From: a virus
DNA: 23,829 bases
Reading direction: 5' to 3' (one strand)
Virus record (IMG/VR): IMGVR_UViG_3300002835_001090
Location: 1 to 23,829 of that record
Both the position numbers and the translations under genes were made by a program. Below, piece by piece: positions 10,701-16,751 of the stretch. Each line of letters starts with the position of its first letter. Position 1 is the first letter of the stretch. Below the pieces are notes generated by a model that saw only the letters and a list, made by a program, of their open reading frames with translations, made no database searches and was not told the origin of the DNA.

Positions 10701-11265
10701 TGGTTATGGTGATTACGGAACATTACCACCAACAAAACCAACTCTCGGTGCAACTTCTGCTAATAACTACAGTAGAAATCATAAAACCAACCAATGGGAT
10801 AAAACTATTTTACAAGAATTATCCACAAGAAAAAATGTTTGGACGTGGAAGTATGTACCAACAAATGATACAAAACTTGAGCAATTAAGTAATAAAATGG
10901 CTAAAGTACAAGTAGACACACTATTAAACGGAAAATGGGTTAATAAAAAAAATGAAAAAACTTATAAATTTCCTGAAGACTTAAAAAAGAGAATAAAAAA
11001 TGATGGTAGATTATTGTTTGCTTGGTATCGAGCTCGATATAATGGTCCGGGATTTTTTCAAAATTACGCAACAAATTTAATTGACGTTTATGAACAAAAC
11101 CCTAATATCACTGATGACGATTTATTAATAGTCGATTTAGATTTTAGATGGGAGTATGCCCGAACTTTAAATGCTAATAGCGTTATACTAATACAAAATG
11201 ATGTTTTAAAAATTGCCGAAATAGTGGGAGCACAACCACCCAATAAAAATATAGTTACAACATAA
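4786..11265 (+). CDS. Giant baseplate hub-like protein with C-terminal lysozyme-like region (putative)
   Basis: At 2159 residues this is the largest gene in the window. Residues about 140-235 hold a beta-rich domain (VVIDFVDVRGATLFEQG, PVFELTVKGYYGKA) typical of phage and contractile-injection tail proteins. Residues about 1787-1830 carry a hub-type signature: SYTCTIESMGN, MIQPMTYFDLQG, then MFSGAYLITEVNHNIKP, as in gp27/VgrG-like hub proteins. From about residue 1885 to the end is a separate region beginning YVEGGYYHPV, then GETMFGEDRAAG and FWAYID, and later a Trp/Tyr-rich helix (LLFAWYRARYNGPGFF). This resembles peptidoglycan hydrolases of the GH108 type and may act like the lysozyme of T4 gp5. 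Catalytic function is inferred, with the Glu in VEGG as candidate residue. It begins in the TAATG overlap with gp53 and ends flush against a convergent gene. Confidence 0.6.
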   Translation: MGYTESQFNPQLIKRETSTTVNGGQTIPKQPYTLIDPNPGQEIVPLEDLFIYADLKVNARPKTLLTQDKEDKYTISNLNGNSISISVPQESTAVDGKTLFKNKTNLTTDWTEIGGFKTLFSETGRDYEGFGITNIDIQIKSQVAPTVVIDFVDVRGATLFEQGSCSPYGFFFQLPYPVFELTVKGYYGKAATYYLNLVKFNTKFNSETGNMESRAEFIGYSFAFLSDVLIGYVMAAALLPDSYGFRENLNNIYQKTVADYDGGVNSFCSDPSGCITILDLLKKLNDFEKEDKEDIVATSEYLKVTQLKDLLNKYKTYRETIIAFLNDTSLKNNKQKTKSGTSASNYRISWGNNTTSLNSVKTLLASGGLLATYFNNKSGLLLNNIKDIMTSPVGGGFPYQLPEPEPVKCLLKTPNQFENTNNNTNTNSSYQIYDSETIKSKQWFGPSNFWTPNTPTDGSEAPTYGYELNVSQSDNEYFIDFGYILENVDAEIKNIDEILKKEQDSLTAEIDKIVTNRFGFNPTIRNVFTILLSNTEAFMGVLKKVSVAAEEYHKTEELNAFTKTNGPSGVENTKINSSESKKATVFSWPTYFEKETNDNNGQLADVQKYPGVNEKFLAWPEIVFVEDFLKAYLKLNEEIDLLNQEFDGKPGYDNFAPINPLESPAWFDGSPNKYLNTVGKTDLYKVIGERLFIALDHSVFQPIRLTEDALLIGQGKDTGIGKGDWNPLKGDDFIKKMAELDSWNLLNSSNDKTLLSGALAGFSDTKGFINAIIEALGVDLRTTLKGGNIAKGTVVGNDAHGFKRDDDYYSYMSDKNLGISIKKNNDGEVWIHPNPFKMNPDYLIKIISPEDVNEIRGINLTNENFKNFLNNTFTTDVNRVINGLKLETTEFDPKITYAITESKQQIISFESQKLYINLAMSMIDKNPNDNEWWKSGDVNNSGQGPLGDITTNMGLIGFWDDEVTRQNQFSLNSKRVNGIYFLPESALKESDNNEYPLPLNSSQAEGEKLEKEQITTLKAPLVTTPMWLDNVRDFRVKITGSNNINTNYTEDTQYKNLAYLFLHSLKTTPLVFRLIDDNGDLYYKDDGEIKPKNENGPSLIWSLRAFNSISGVAKVPKAWLLTLGSQLWRWREFSGKNTDGSWKKFLLCEKCGVTNNTPSGSDPLIQPGYNSYDNSFLRRPVYNDNDSPIFTRIQPRNYLEAIYGGTYGTDYNKALTTPKSVFGGNTNNIENGQKINDEKNQIFFSYQSVYPNNNQTAGTYKYIDSTTTNPNVKYAWPQVYISPHHIPFIPTDIFNDGSDGEGAIFVMVTDYFAFDKKQDYQTIMPQIYNGVDYNEWNPLTIDGSSSDNIFGPTHRSKFEDGNLGMIVQYLPDSVKDKIVTIFENWALGDWKQIIKIVDPVNFAGSNAKLLDNYSYVSDDDNSSSAKNFSREAVGKTEYALVPNPNETLKKLLTDQYWVLNSTPKIWYGYQNESNNDTDKNNQFYEDGFVVTKTQFETYLTSFYTTYTQNLPTRIKEIEDANKDDKSGNKSLIEDLDLKLSIYRSFKSLSEKWIQRTPDNQELFFNIGGTFDSKLCNKKPTTLASHFQYRNRIWGDIGDKSVIDITKLNELKDNKKISLYQLITDILTDNEYMFFALPTYINLTGKFTEEESINMFKPILDISDSSCGPLFICMYVGGVSRKLALNVNNTNCKVDNNDVAKVLQNVDDDSWSLEDINQPSDVASGEFTAFKVLYGIQNQNHFKNIQLDQSEFTETAESLNVIDKLAQNQGSDRTAKGQNLNSAYLTRSYTCTIESMGNIMIQPMTYFDLQGVPMFSGAYLITEVNHNIKPNNASTSFKGVRQPRTIVPLVTSASAAMNLNFDKTKASSNAGTTSIRNLRGGVNWKDQIKTNEPFYNKINKNSKEADIMNVIRKYVEGGYYHPVTWYINDEGKKNGFSVYNRSGETMFGEDRAAGQTENTSAGADFWAYIDTQSGYGDYGTLPPTKPTLGATSANNYSRNHKTNQWDKTILQELSTRKNVWTWKYVPTNDTKLEQLSNKMAKVQVDTLLNGKWVNKKNEKTYKFPEDLKKRIKNDGRLLFAWYRARYNGPGFFQNYATNLIDVYEQNPNITDDDLLIVDLDFRWEYARTLNANSVILIQNDVLKIAEIVGAQPPNKNIVTT

Positions 11266-11724
11266 TCAAACCCTACTACCACAATAAGGGCCTAAACCAC
11301 TCTCGACTGATTCGGGGGTGGTTAATTTTTTACCACATTTCCCACATTTTCCTGAATGGTAAACTTTAATGGTTGAATATTTGTTTGGACTTTTTAAAAA
11401 ATAATTGAAAAACCAATCAACGACTTTGTTCGAATTAGCTAAATTTGTTATTTTACTTTTTGGTGAGTGCCTATATAATTCATTTTTACCACCAAAAAAC
11501 GTTCCTAAAAAAGTATAAGCAGAGTTATTATCTTGACCAGTTAAAACCGATACATAAAAAATATCAGAAGGTGTTTTAGGTTCGGGGGTTTTATAATTAG
11601 AATTTCTAACTTTAAAAGTAAAACGATTGCCAGTTATTTCATTAACAACCGTAAAGGTTGAATTACCGGCAAAAATAAAATTTTTAAGATTACCATTTTT
11701 AAGCTCGTGGGTTTCTTTTTCCAT
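11266..11724 (-). CDS. Small zinc-binding protein, DUF6011-like
   Basis: This is the only convincing minus-strand gene. Starting at the ATG whose complement is 11722-11724 it gives 152 residues. The longer frame, up to 11778, would run into the divergent neighbour, so the shorter start is preferred. The C-terminus carries a Cys cluster: YHSGKCGKCGKKLT, then PESVESGLGPYCG, with C127, C130 and C148 and nearby H123. This matches the short zinc-binding motif found in DUF6011-type proteins of phages and plasmids, whose role is unknown. The first 100 residues are beta-rich and unrecognised. The gene ends exactly where the 2159-residue gene ends on the other strand (stops abut at 11265/11266). It has its own likely promoter at 11749-11756. 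Its opposite orientation in an otherwise + strand region suggests a later, moron-like addition. Confidence 0.7.
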   Translation of the reverse strand: MEKETHELKNGNLKNFIFAGNSTFTVVNEITGNRFTFKVRNSNYKTPEPKTPSDIFYVSVLTGQDNNSAYTFLGTFFGGKNELYRHSPKSKITNLANSNKVVDWFFNYFLKSPNKYSTIKVYHSGKCGKCGKKLTTPESVESGLGPYCGSRV

Positions 11725-11748
11725 TTTATTTCTTATCTTTTGTGAATA

Positions 11749-11756
11749 CAAATATA
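11749..11756 (-). promoter_or_regulatory. Bacteroidota-type -7 box (TATATTTG) for the minus-strand gene
   Basis: On the minus strand TATATTTG matches the Bacteroidota sigma factor -7 consensus TAnnTTTG exactly. It lies about 25 bases upstream of the start at 11724, within the 47-base divergent gap 11725-11771. No clear -33 TTG box was found. The opposite promoter, for the + strand gene at 11772, must lie in the same gap; TATCTTTTG at 11734-11742 is a near match with one extra T. Confidence 0.4.
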
Positions 11757-11771
11757 AAAAATAATTTTTAC

Positions 11772-12404
11772 ATGGCAATAATTACTGTTGGAAATATTGT
11801 AACTGAAAACGGGTTAACAGGGATTCCTAACAATTTTATTGTTATGGACTTTGAAACTTTTCAAAAAGAAAGTAATAATCAACTACCAACCTTATTTATT
11901 GGTTGGGAAGCCACAAAAAAACTTTTACCAGAAACTTCTATTTTAAATAAAAAAATAAAAGACAATCTTTATTGGACCTTTTCATCAACAGAGAAACGAA
12001 CCATATTTGAAAACGATTTAAAAAGTTTCATCACCAAATCACATCAAGATTTTGTTAAAAATATCCCTTTTTATTCTTTAGATCCTATTATTTTAAAAAT
12101 AAAAACCACAAAAGATTTACTTCAAAAATTACAAAATTTTAAGGAAAGTTTTACATATTTATATGGTAATAGAATTGTTTACATTTATTACAATTCTAGC
12201 ATAATTTCATTGGATTTAAATTTATTAAAATTTATATCTTTTGATGAAAATGAAATATTGGAGTATTTAAAAAAAGAAACTAAATTTTTTGAAAACAAAG
12301 AAAAAGAATTTAAAACCGAACTTAAATATTTTGATATTAAATATATCCCATATTTAATATATTGTGACACAACAAAAAACTCTGCTTTTAGCATCCTTCA
12401 TTAA
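11772..12404 (+). CDS. Hypothetical protein, first gene of a small-gene operon
   Basis: The frame is open from 11742, but the ATG at 11772 is the better start. It leaves room for the divergent promoter and gives MAIITVGNIV, a typical soluble N-terminus. The product is 210 residues, rich in Lys, Phe and Ile, with mixed helix and strand. A short motif LPTLFIGWEATKKLLP lies near residue 40. There are no membrane segments, Cys clusters or nucleotide-binding loops, and I do not recognise the family. The last 41 bases overlap the next gene, so the two are probably co-translated. Confidence 0.65.
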   Translation: MAIITVGNIVTENGLTGIPNNFIVMDFETFQKESNNQLPTLFIGWEATKKLLPETSILNKKIKDNLYWTFSSTEKRTIFENDLKSFITKSHQDFVKNIPFYSLDPIILKIKTTKDLLQKLQNFKESFTYLYGNRIVYIYYNSSIISLDLNLLKFISFDENEILEYLKKETKFFENKEKEFKTELKYFDIKYIPYLIYCDTTKNSAFSILH

Positions 12405-12768
12405 CGAAAATGAAATACCTTTATTTTTAGAAAGAATACAAAAAAATTTTAAAGTTAAAAAAGAAAATGTATTTTTTTTTAAAATGTTAAACGGTGAAAC
12501 TTTTTTAACCTATAAAATATATATCGATATTGAAAGAAGGATTAATTTTAAAAAAGAACTCCCAAAAACAATCCAGATACATAAAAAATTAAATACATTT
12601 TTTACAATTAACGCTTTGAATAAATTAATTGAAGAAAAAAGCGGTCTTGCTGGAAATCTTGAACATAAAGAGTATAAAATAAATTGGCAAGAATTTGATA
12701 ATAAAATAATTTTGATTAAAAACGAAAATTTAGAAATCCTACCTATTGAAAGATTTTTTATAAAATGA
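12364..12768 (+). CDS. Hypothetical protein with GTG start overlapping the previous gene
   Basis: A 134-residue frame begins at GTG 12364, inside the end of the upstream gene. The first in-frame ATG (12484) would remove about 40 residues that look like a real domain start (KTLLLASFINENEIPLFLERI), so GTG is favoured. The protein alternates hydrophobic strands and basic helices and includes a segment LNGETFLTYKIYIDIERR. I recognise no known family. The tight overlap suggests it works with, or is made in step with, its upstream neighbour. The alternative is that translation starts at 12484 and gives 94 residues. Confidence 0.6.
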   Translation: MTQQKTLLLASFINENEIPLFLERIQKNFKVKKENVFFFKMLNGETFLTYKIYIDIERRINFKKELPKTIQIHKKLNTFFTINALNKLIEEKSGLAGNLEHKEYKINWQEFDNKIILIKNENLEILPIERFFIK

Positions 12769-12770
12769 TG

Positions 12771-12783
12771 ATATTTATAAATA
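12771..12783 (+). promoter_or_regulatory. T4 late-type promoter, ATATTTATAAATA
   Basis: This stretch contains both ATATTTAT (12771-12778) and a perfect T4 late promoter octamer TATAAATA (12776-12783). It starts just after the previous stop and ends 10 bases before the ATG at 12794. If it acts as a T4 late promoter, the transcript would begin only a few bases before the start codon, giving an almost leaderless mRNA. It would drive the three genes up to the terminator at 14510. Confidence 0.55.
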
Positions 12784-12793
12784 AAAAGAAATT

Positions 12794-12982
12794 ATGACCA
12801 ATAACAAACAACAAGAAACCGAACTTCAAGCAAGATTAAATTCTTTTTTGAATACAAATAAAAATCAAGAATGTTCCGGAGAAGAATGTGAAATTAAAAA
12901 CCCGGAAGAAATTGTTAAAAGGGAACATAAAAAAATAATTACCAGTGATGGTAGACAATTACTAAGTGAATACACAATCTAA
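12794..12982 (+). CDS. Small hypothetical protein (62 residues)
   Basis: This is a short acidic/polar protein, Gln-, Asn-, Glu- and Lys-rich, with two Cys in CSGEEC and no membrane segment. It is accepted because it follows a late-type promoter directly, has a good A-rich start context, and ends two bases before the next ATG. Its function is unknown. Its grouping with the two tagged proteins downstream suggests the same late, possibly virion-related, expression unit. Confidence 0.6.
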   Translation: MTNNKQQETELQARLNSFLNTNKNQECSGEECEIKNPEEIVKREHKKIITSDGRQLLSEYTI

Positions 12983-12984
12983 CC

Positions 12985-13386
12985 ATGGCAAATTTAAGTG
13001 AAGATTTAAAAAGATATAAACAATTATTGGGGTATGATCCAAAAATTGGTGATCAATCTAAAAAACAAGTTTTAGATGAAAACTATGATGACCCTAAAAT
13101 ATTTGTAAGTCATGGTGCAAAATATCTTGAAAAGATAAAAGATTCATTAAATTTATCCGCAGATTCATTAGAACTTTTAGAAGACATTAATTTTGATGAC
13201 ATACCTAATCAAAAACTAAAACAATCTGTTAAAAATTTTATAGATAACCTTGATAAATCACGTGCTGATTTAAAAAACTCTTTTGTCGTTGTTTATCGAG
13301 ATTATCTTTATCACAGTAACATGGAGGAAAAAAATAAGTTTAAAAGTAAATATATTAATACAAACGATAAATTTAATTTAAATTAA
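12985..13386 (+). CDS. Hypothetical protein sharing an N-terminal tag with the next gene
   Basis: This is a 133-residue, mostly helical, charged protein. Residues 3-18 (NLSEDLKRYKQLLGYD) are identical to the start of the following 363-residue protein, after which the two are unrelated. The middle is helical (YLEKIKDSLNLSADSLELLEDI) and the C-terminus is basic and Asn-rich. It starts two bases after the previous stop with little leader. In many marine and T4-like phages, virion proteins carry short N-terminal helical peptides of this kind (charged helix, Leu-Leu/Met-Gly). T4 internal head proteins share an N-terminal capsid-targeting sequence removed by the prohead protease. A similar role here is inference only. 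No enzymatic motif is visible. Confidence 0.65.
   Translation: MANLSEDLKRYKQLLGYDPKIGDQSKKQVLDENYDDPKIFVSHGAKYLEKIKDSLNLSADSLELLEDINFDDIPNQKLKQSVKNFIDNLDKSRADLKNSFVVVYRDYLYHSNMEEKNKFKSKYINTNDKFNLN
12989..13037 (+). repeat. 49-base direct repeat, copy 1 (N-terminal tag)
   Basis: It is identical base for base to 13411-13459. It encodes residues 2-18 of the 133-residue protein. The identity includes third codon positions and ends abruptly. Confidence 0.9.
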
Positions 13387-13406
13387 AAAATAAAATAAAA
13401 TAAATT

Positions 13407-14498
13407 ATGACAAATTTAAGTGAAGATTTAAAAAGATATAAACAATTATTGGGGTATGACCCAAGAATTGGTGGTGACTCCATTAATGAAAAAAGATATC
13501 ACAGTTATGCAGGTGATACTGATTATGCCGAAGGTGATGAAGAAGAAACTGAGGAAACTGAAACCGAGGGTTTTGGTGAAGAAGGTGGTGAAGAAACCGA
13601 AGGTGAGGATAACGCTGATTTTGATTTTGGTGGAGAAGAAACCGAAGAAGGTGGTGAGGAAGAAGCAACTGAAGAAGGTGAAGAAGAGGGTGATGAATTT
13701 GGTACCGCGGATGAATTTAGTGCGGCAGACGAGTTAGAATCCGAAGATGATGAAACCGAAGAGATTGATGTTACTGATATTGTTAAAAGAGCGGATGACG
13801 CCAAAGGTTATGCTGAAAAGGCAGTTGCAGCGGCAGAACAAGGTAAAAACATGATTCAAGATTTAATGTCAAAATTTGATGCTTTACAAACGTCATTATC
13901 AAAAATTGACACAGTTGCAAATGAATTAAATACAATTAAAAGTGACCTTCAGGCGCAAAAACCAAAAGAAAAGTTAGAATTACGTTCTTTAGATTCTTAT
14001 CCTTTTAATGTTAAATTAACTGATTATTGGGATGATGAAAAATTAAAAGACAATTATGAAATAACTTCTAGAAAACCTGACGGTAAAAGTCCAGATGGAA
14101 ATACTAAAGTTTGGAAATTAAACCCAGAAGAAGTTAAAGATTATAGCTCAACCGACATTAAAAAATCTTTTGTTCCTGAGTCAAGGTCTAAGAAAAAAGT
14201 TTTAACTGAAAATAAAACCGCAGATGATGTAACAAAAATGTTTAATTTACTTGGTGGAGCTGTAAAAGTTGGACCGGTATTAAAAGCAATACAATATTTG
14301 ATACAGGGTAGAGAAAGTGAAGTTGGAGCTTTTGCTAATTTAAAAGTAGTAGAAGGTTTAAAAAAATATATAGCCCAGATACCACAAGATAAACTAGATA
14401 AGTTAAAAACAATGAAAGGGGAAGAAATACAAAACGTCTTCTCAAAAAACCAAGATTCATTAAAAAAATTAATGGATTACGTTGAAAAATTAAAATAG
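13407..14498 (+). CDS. Acidic coiled-coil protein with shared N-terminal tag, putative virion/core protein
   Basis: This 363-residue protein has four parts. Residues 1-22 are the shared tag (NLSEDLKRYKQLLGYD). Residues about 38-130 are extremely acidic, with runs of Glu, Gly and Thr (GGEETEGED type). Residues about 130-190 form a predicted coiled coil (AEKAVAAAEQGKNMIQDL, then LSKIDTVANELNTI). Residues about 190-363 are a mixed domain (RSLDSYPFNVKLTDYW; later LLGGAVKVGPVLKAIQYL). Very acidic helical proteins with a targeting peptide resemble phage scaffold or internal head proteins, but that is inference. A DNA-mimic or packaging role is also possible. It is the last gene before a strong terminator. 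Long frames on either strand inside the acidic part are by-products of GAA/GGT repetition. Confidence 0.7.
   Translation: MTNLSEDLKRYKQLLGYDPRIGGDSINEKRYHSYAGDTDYAEGDEEETEETETEGFGEEGGEETEGEDNADFDFGGEETEEGGEEEATEEGEEEGDEFGTADEFSAADELESEDDETEEIDVTDIVKRADDAKGYAEKAVAAAEQGKNMIQDLMSKFDALQTSLSKIDTVANELNTIKSDLQAQKPKEKLELRSLDSYPFNVKLTDYWDDEKLKDNYEITSRKPDGKSPDGNTKVWKLNPEEVKDYSSTDIKKSFVPESRSKKKVLTENKTADDVTKMFNLLGGAVKVGPVLKAIQYLIQGRESEVGAFANLKVVEGLKKYIAQIPQDKLDKLKTMKGEEIQNVFSKNQDSLKKLMDYVEKLK
13411..13459 (+). repeat. 49-base direct repeat, copy 2 (N-terminal tag)
   Basis: It is identical to 12989-13037. It encodes residues 2-18 of the 363-residue acidic protein. Confidence 0.9.
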
Positions 14499-14509
14499 TA
14501 TTTTTATAA

Positions 14510-14540
14510 AAACCCATCAGAAATGATGGGTTTCTTTTTT
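14510..14540 (+). terminator. Intrinsic terminator after the acidic protein gene
   Basis: A perfect 10-bp stem (AAACCCATCA, 14510-14519, with TGATGGGTTT, 14524-14533) closes a GAAA tetraloop and is followed by CTTTTTT. It lies 11 bases after the stop at 14498. It separates the small-gene block from the replication block. Confidence 0.93.
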
Positions 14541-14544
14541 CTAG

Positions 14545-14560
14545 TCTATTTACAAATAGA
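14545..14560 (+). promoter_or_regulatory. 16-base palindrome in the gp32 leader, possible operator
   Basis: TCTATTTACAAATAGA has 7-bp arms around a two-base centre. It sits right after the terminator and 58 bases before the gp32-like start. The rest of the leader (14561-14618) is AT-rich and looks unstructured, with no clear -7 box. The palindrome could be an operator or part of the promoter for the replication operon. No known consensus is matched. Confidence 0.3.
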
Positions 14561-14618
14561 ATTTTTAAATTATACTTAACATAATTAATTTAATGTTTAA
14601 CAATTTAAAAAAAGTAAA

Positions 14619-15470
14619 ATGAGTAATGATGTATTGGGGGCGATAATGTCCCAGTATGAAAAAAACAAAAGTGCTTCAGGTGGTAAATCATTTAATGGGC
14701 CTGATTTCTCTAAATACTTTAACCCACGACTGGAAGAAGGTGATAAAAATGGTGAAGTAACCATTCGTCTTATGCCTTCCAAAACAAAAGGTGGTTCACC
14801 TTTTGAAGAAGGTCACTTTCATGTGGTACAGGTTAATGGTGAATGGAGAAAACTTTATTGTAGACAACACAATGATGGTGAGACTTGTCCATTGTGTGAG
14901 GTTGAAAAAGCCTTAAAAGCTACAGGTAACGAAGAAGACAAGAAGTTAGCCAAAACTTACCAGGCATCTAAATTCTACATGGCCCGTGTTATTGATAGGT
15001 CAAAAGAAGAAGATGGTATTAAAATTTGGCGTTTTAAACACAATTACAAAGGTGAGGGTGAACTTGATAAAATGATTCCACTTTTCACTAAAAAAGGTGA
15101 CATTTCTGATCCAAGAGAAGGTCGTGATTTGGTTATCATGTTAGGTCGCGGTGATAAAAACAACACCAAAATAACTTCTATTATGGCAGAAGACCCATCT
15201 ATGTTAACAAACGACAAAACAAAAGCTAATGTTTGGATGAAAGATGAAACCACTTGGAAGACGGTTTATAAAGCTTCACCAATTGATTATCTTGAAATTA
15301 TCGCAAACGGTGATACACCAATATGGGATAAAAAACTTGAGAAGTTTATTCCTAAAGGTGAGGAAACAGCAAAAAAAGAAACAACCACCACTAGCACTAA
15401 ATATATCGCTCCCGTAGTTGATGAAGATATTGATGCTACAGTGGAAGATGATGACCAGATGCCATTTTAA
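14619..15470 (+). CDS. 32: gp32-like single-stranded DNA-binding protein
   Basis: This 283-residue protein fits the T4 gp32 family. An N-terminal basic/helical region (1-35) is followed by an OB-fold core. Zinc ligands are visible as C81-x2-H84 and C90-x2-C93 (LYCRQHNDGETCPLC), placed like the gp32 zinc site. The core contains VTIRLMPSK and FHVVQVNGEWRKLYC. Residues about 248-283 are a Thr-rich linker and an acidic tail ending DDDQMPF. That tip resembles the protein-docking tail of bacterial SSB (DDDIPF), which is not what I expect of T4 gp32. The protein coats single strands during replication and recombination and should recruit UvsX and helicase partners through its tail. It is the first gene of the replication block, 10 bases before uvsX. 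Confidence 0.88.
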   Translation: MSNDVLGAIMSQYEKNKSASGGKSFNGPDFSKYFNPRLEEGDKNGEVTIRLMPSKTKGGSPFEEGHFHVVQVNGEWRKLYCRQHNDGETCPLCEVEKALKATGNEEDKKLAKTYQASKFYMARVIDRSKEEDGIKIWRFKHNYKGEGELDKMIPLFTKKGDISDPREGRDLVIMLGRGDKNNTKITSIMAEDPSMLTNDKTKANVWMKDETTWKTVYKASPIDYLEIIANGDTPIWDKKLEKFIPKGEETAKKETTTTSTKYIAPVVDEDIDATVEDDDQMPF

Positions 15471-15480
15471 TATTTAAGTT

Positions 15481-16524
15481 ATGTCAGAAAAAACAGAGAA
15501 AACAGAAAAAAAGAAATCTATTGGTAAAAAAGAGTTTTCACTAGATGCTTTAAAAAATAAATTTAGTGTTAAAACCAAATATAAAGAAACCCAATATTTT
15601 GATTGTGGTGAAGCTTTCCACAAAGCTTGTGGTCTTCCAGGGCCAGTGACTTGTGGTATTTCAATGTTCTTGGGGCATAGCAATTCATCTAAAACAACCG
15701 CTTTAATTAAAGCAGCTTCAGATGCCCAGAAAAAAGGACATCTTCCTGTTTTTATTATAACCGAAAGAAAATGGTCTTTTGAACACGCAAAAGAATTAGG
15801 GTTCCAATGTGAAAAAAATGCAGATGGAGAATGGGAAGGCTTTTTCTTTTTCCGTGATGATTTTGATTACATTGAAGAAATCACTGATTACATGAATGAA
15901 CTTTTGAATCTCCAAGAAAAAGGTGAACTACCACATAGCTTGGCTTTTTTTTGGGATTCAGTTGGTTCTGTACCTTGTAAAATGACTTTTGAAGGTAAAG
16001 GTGGTAAGATGCATAACGCGTCAGCTCTGGCCGATAAAATCGGCTTGGGTATCAGTGGAAGGATTGCAAAATCTAAAAAAGAAGATTACCCATACGAAAA
16101 CAGTTTAGTTATTGTAAACCAACCGTGGGTTGATCTACCAGATAATCCATTTGGACAACCTGAAATTAAAGCAAAAGGTGGTGAGGCCATTTGGTTGGCA
16201 TCGACCTTAGTTTTCTTATTTGGTAATCAAAAGAAATCAGGTATTTCACATATCATGGCAATTAAAGATAAAAGAAAGGTTGGTTTTGGTATTCGCACCA
16301 GGGTTTCGGTTCTTAAAAACCATGTCAACGGTTTAGGTTATAAAGACGGCAAAATAGTTGCAGTACCACATGGTTATATTGAAGATACACCAGAAGCTGT
16401 CGAACAGTATAAAAAACAATACTCTAGTTTTTGGAAAGAAAAATTAGGTATCACTGGTGGAGCCGATTTTTCTCTAGAAGAAGAAGAAAATAACGATTTT
16501 CAAATTTATGGAGATATAGAGTAA
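15481..16524 (+). CDS. uvsX: UvsX-like RecA-family recombinase
   Basis: This 347-residue ATP-dependent strand-exchange protein has a Walker A loop in the UvsX style, GHSNSSKTT (65-73), where the usual Gly before Lys is Ser, as in phage UvsX. The candidate catalytic Glu is E95 (ITERKW), Walker B is SLAFFWDSVGS (153-163), and the loop-2 region is IVNQPWVDLP (211-220). The C-terminus is acidic (SLEEEENNDFQ), as in RecA/UvsX. The length is close to T4 UvsX. It lies between the gp32-like gene and the nuclease and helicase genes, as expected for recombination-dependent replication. Its TAA overlaps the next ATG (TAATG), so the small downstream gene is probably translationally coupled. Confidence 0.9.
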   Translation: MSEKTEKTEKKKSIGKKEFSLDALKNKFSVKTKYKETQYFDCGEAFHKACGLPGPVTCGISMFLGHSNSSKTTALIKAASDAQKKGHLPVFIITERKWSFEHAKELGFQCEKNADGEWEGFFFFRDDFDYIEEITDYMNELLNLQEKGELPHSLAFFWDSVGSVPCKMTFEGKGGKMHNASALADKIGLGISGRIAKSKKEDYPYENSLVIVNQPWVDLPDNPFGQPEIKAKGGEAIWLASTLVFLFGNQKKSGISHIMAIKDKRKVGFGIRTRVSVLKNHVNGLGYKDGKIVAVPHGYIEDTPEAVEQYKKQYSSFWKEKLGITGGADFSLEEEENNDFQIYGDIE

Positions 16525-16751
16525 TGAAAATAGATTGGACAAAATATCAGAATATTACATCCACTATGAAATCTACTCGCATCGAAGATATGATACATAT
16601 GATGGTTGAATCTTATTTAAGGCACGAATCAACAGAAAGAACTGTTACTGAACTTAAATATTTAGAGATATTGATTCCAACGGAAGAAGACACAAAACAA
16701 ATTGTTAAACCTTTTAATTTTGTGACTAATGACGGGTCTCAAGAAAGTTAA
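16524..16751 (+). CDS. Small hypothetical protein between uvsX and the FEN nuclease
   Basis: This is a 75-residue, predicted helical protein (RIEDMIHMMVESYLRHE) with no cysteines or membrane segment. It starts within the uvsX stop (TAATG) and overlaps the next start by 23 bases. Being fully embedded in the operon supports it as a real gene. T4 places the small mediator UvsY and other accessory proteins near these functions. No sequence resemblance to UvsY is visible to me, so a recombination-accessory role is only a positional guess. Confidence 0.6.
   Translation: MKIDWTKYQNITSTMKSTRIEDMIHMMVESYLRHESTERTVTELKYLEILIPTEEDTKQIVKPFNFVTNDGSQES

Noticed and set aside
11742-11771. Upstream start for the 210-residue hypothetical gene and the longer minus-strand frame to 11778
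   Set aside because: Both would overlap each other across the divergent promoter region. The starts at 11772 and 11724 fit better.
13456-13804. Long overlapping frames on both strands across the acidic region, including a Ser/Pro-rich minus-strand frame
   Set aside because: They are by-products of repetitive GAA/GGT codons in the acidic protein. They have no plausible start context and extreme composition.
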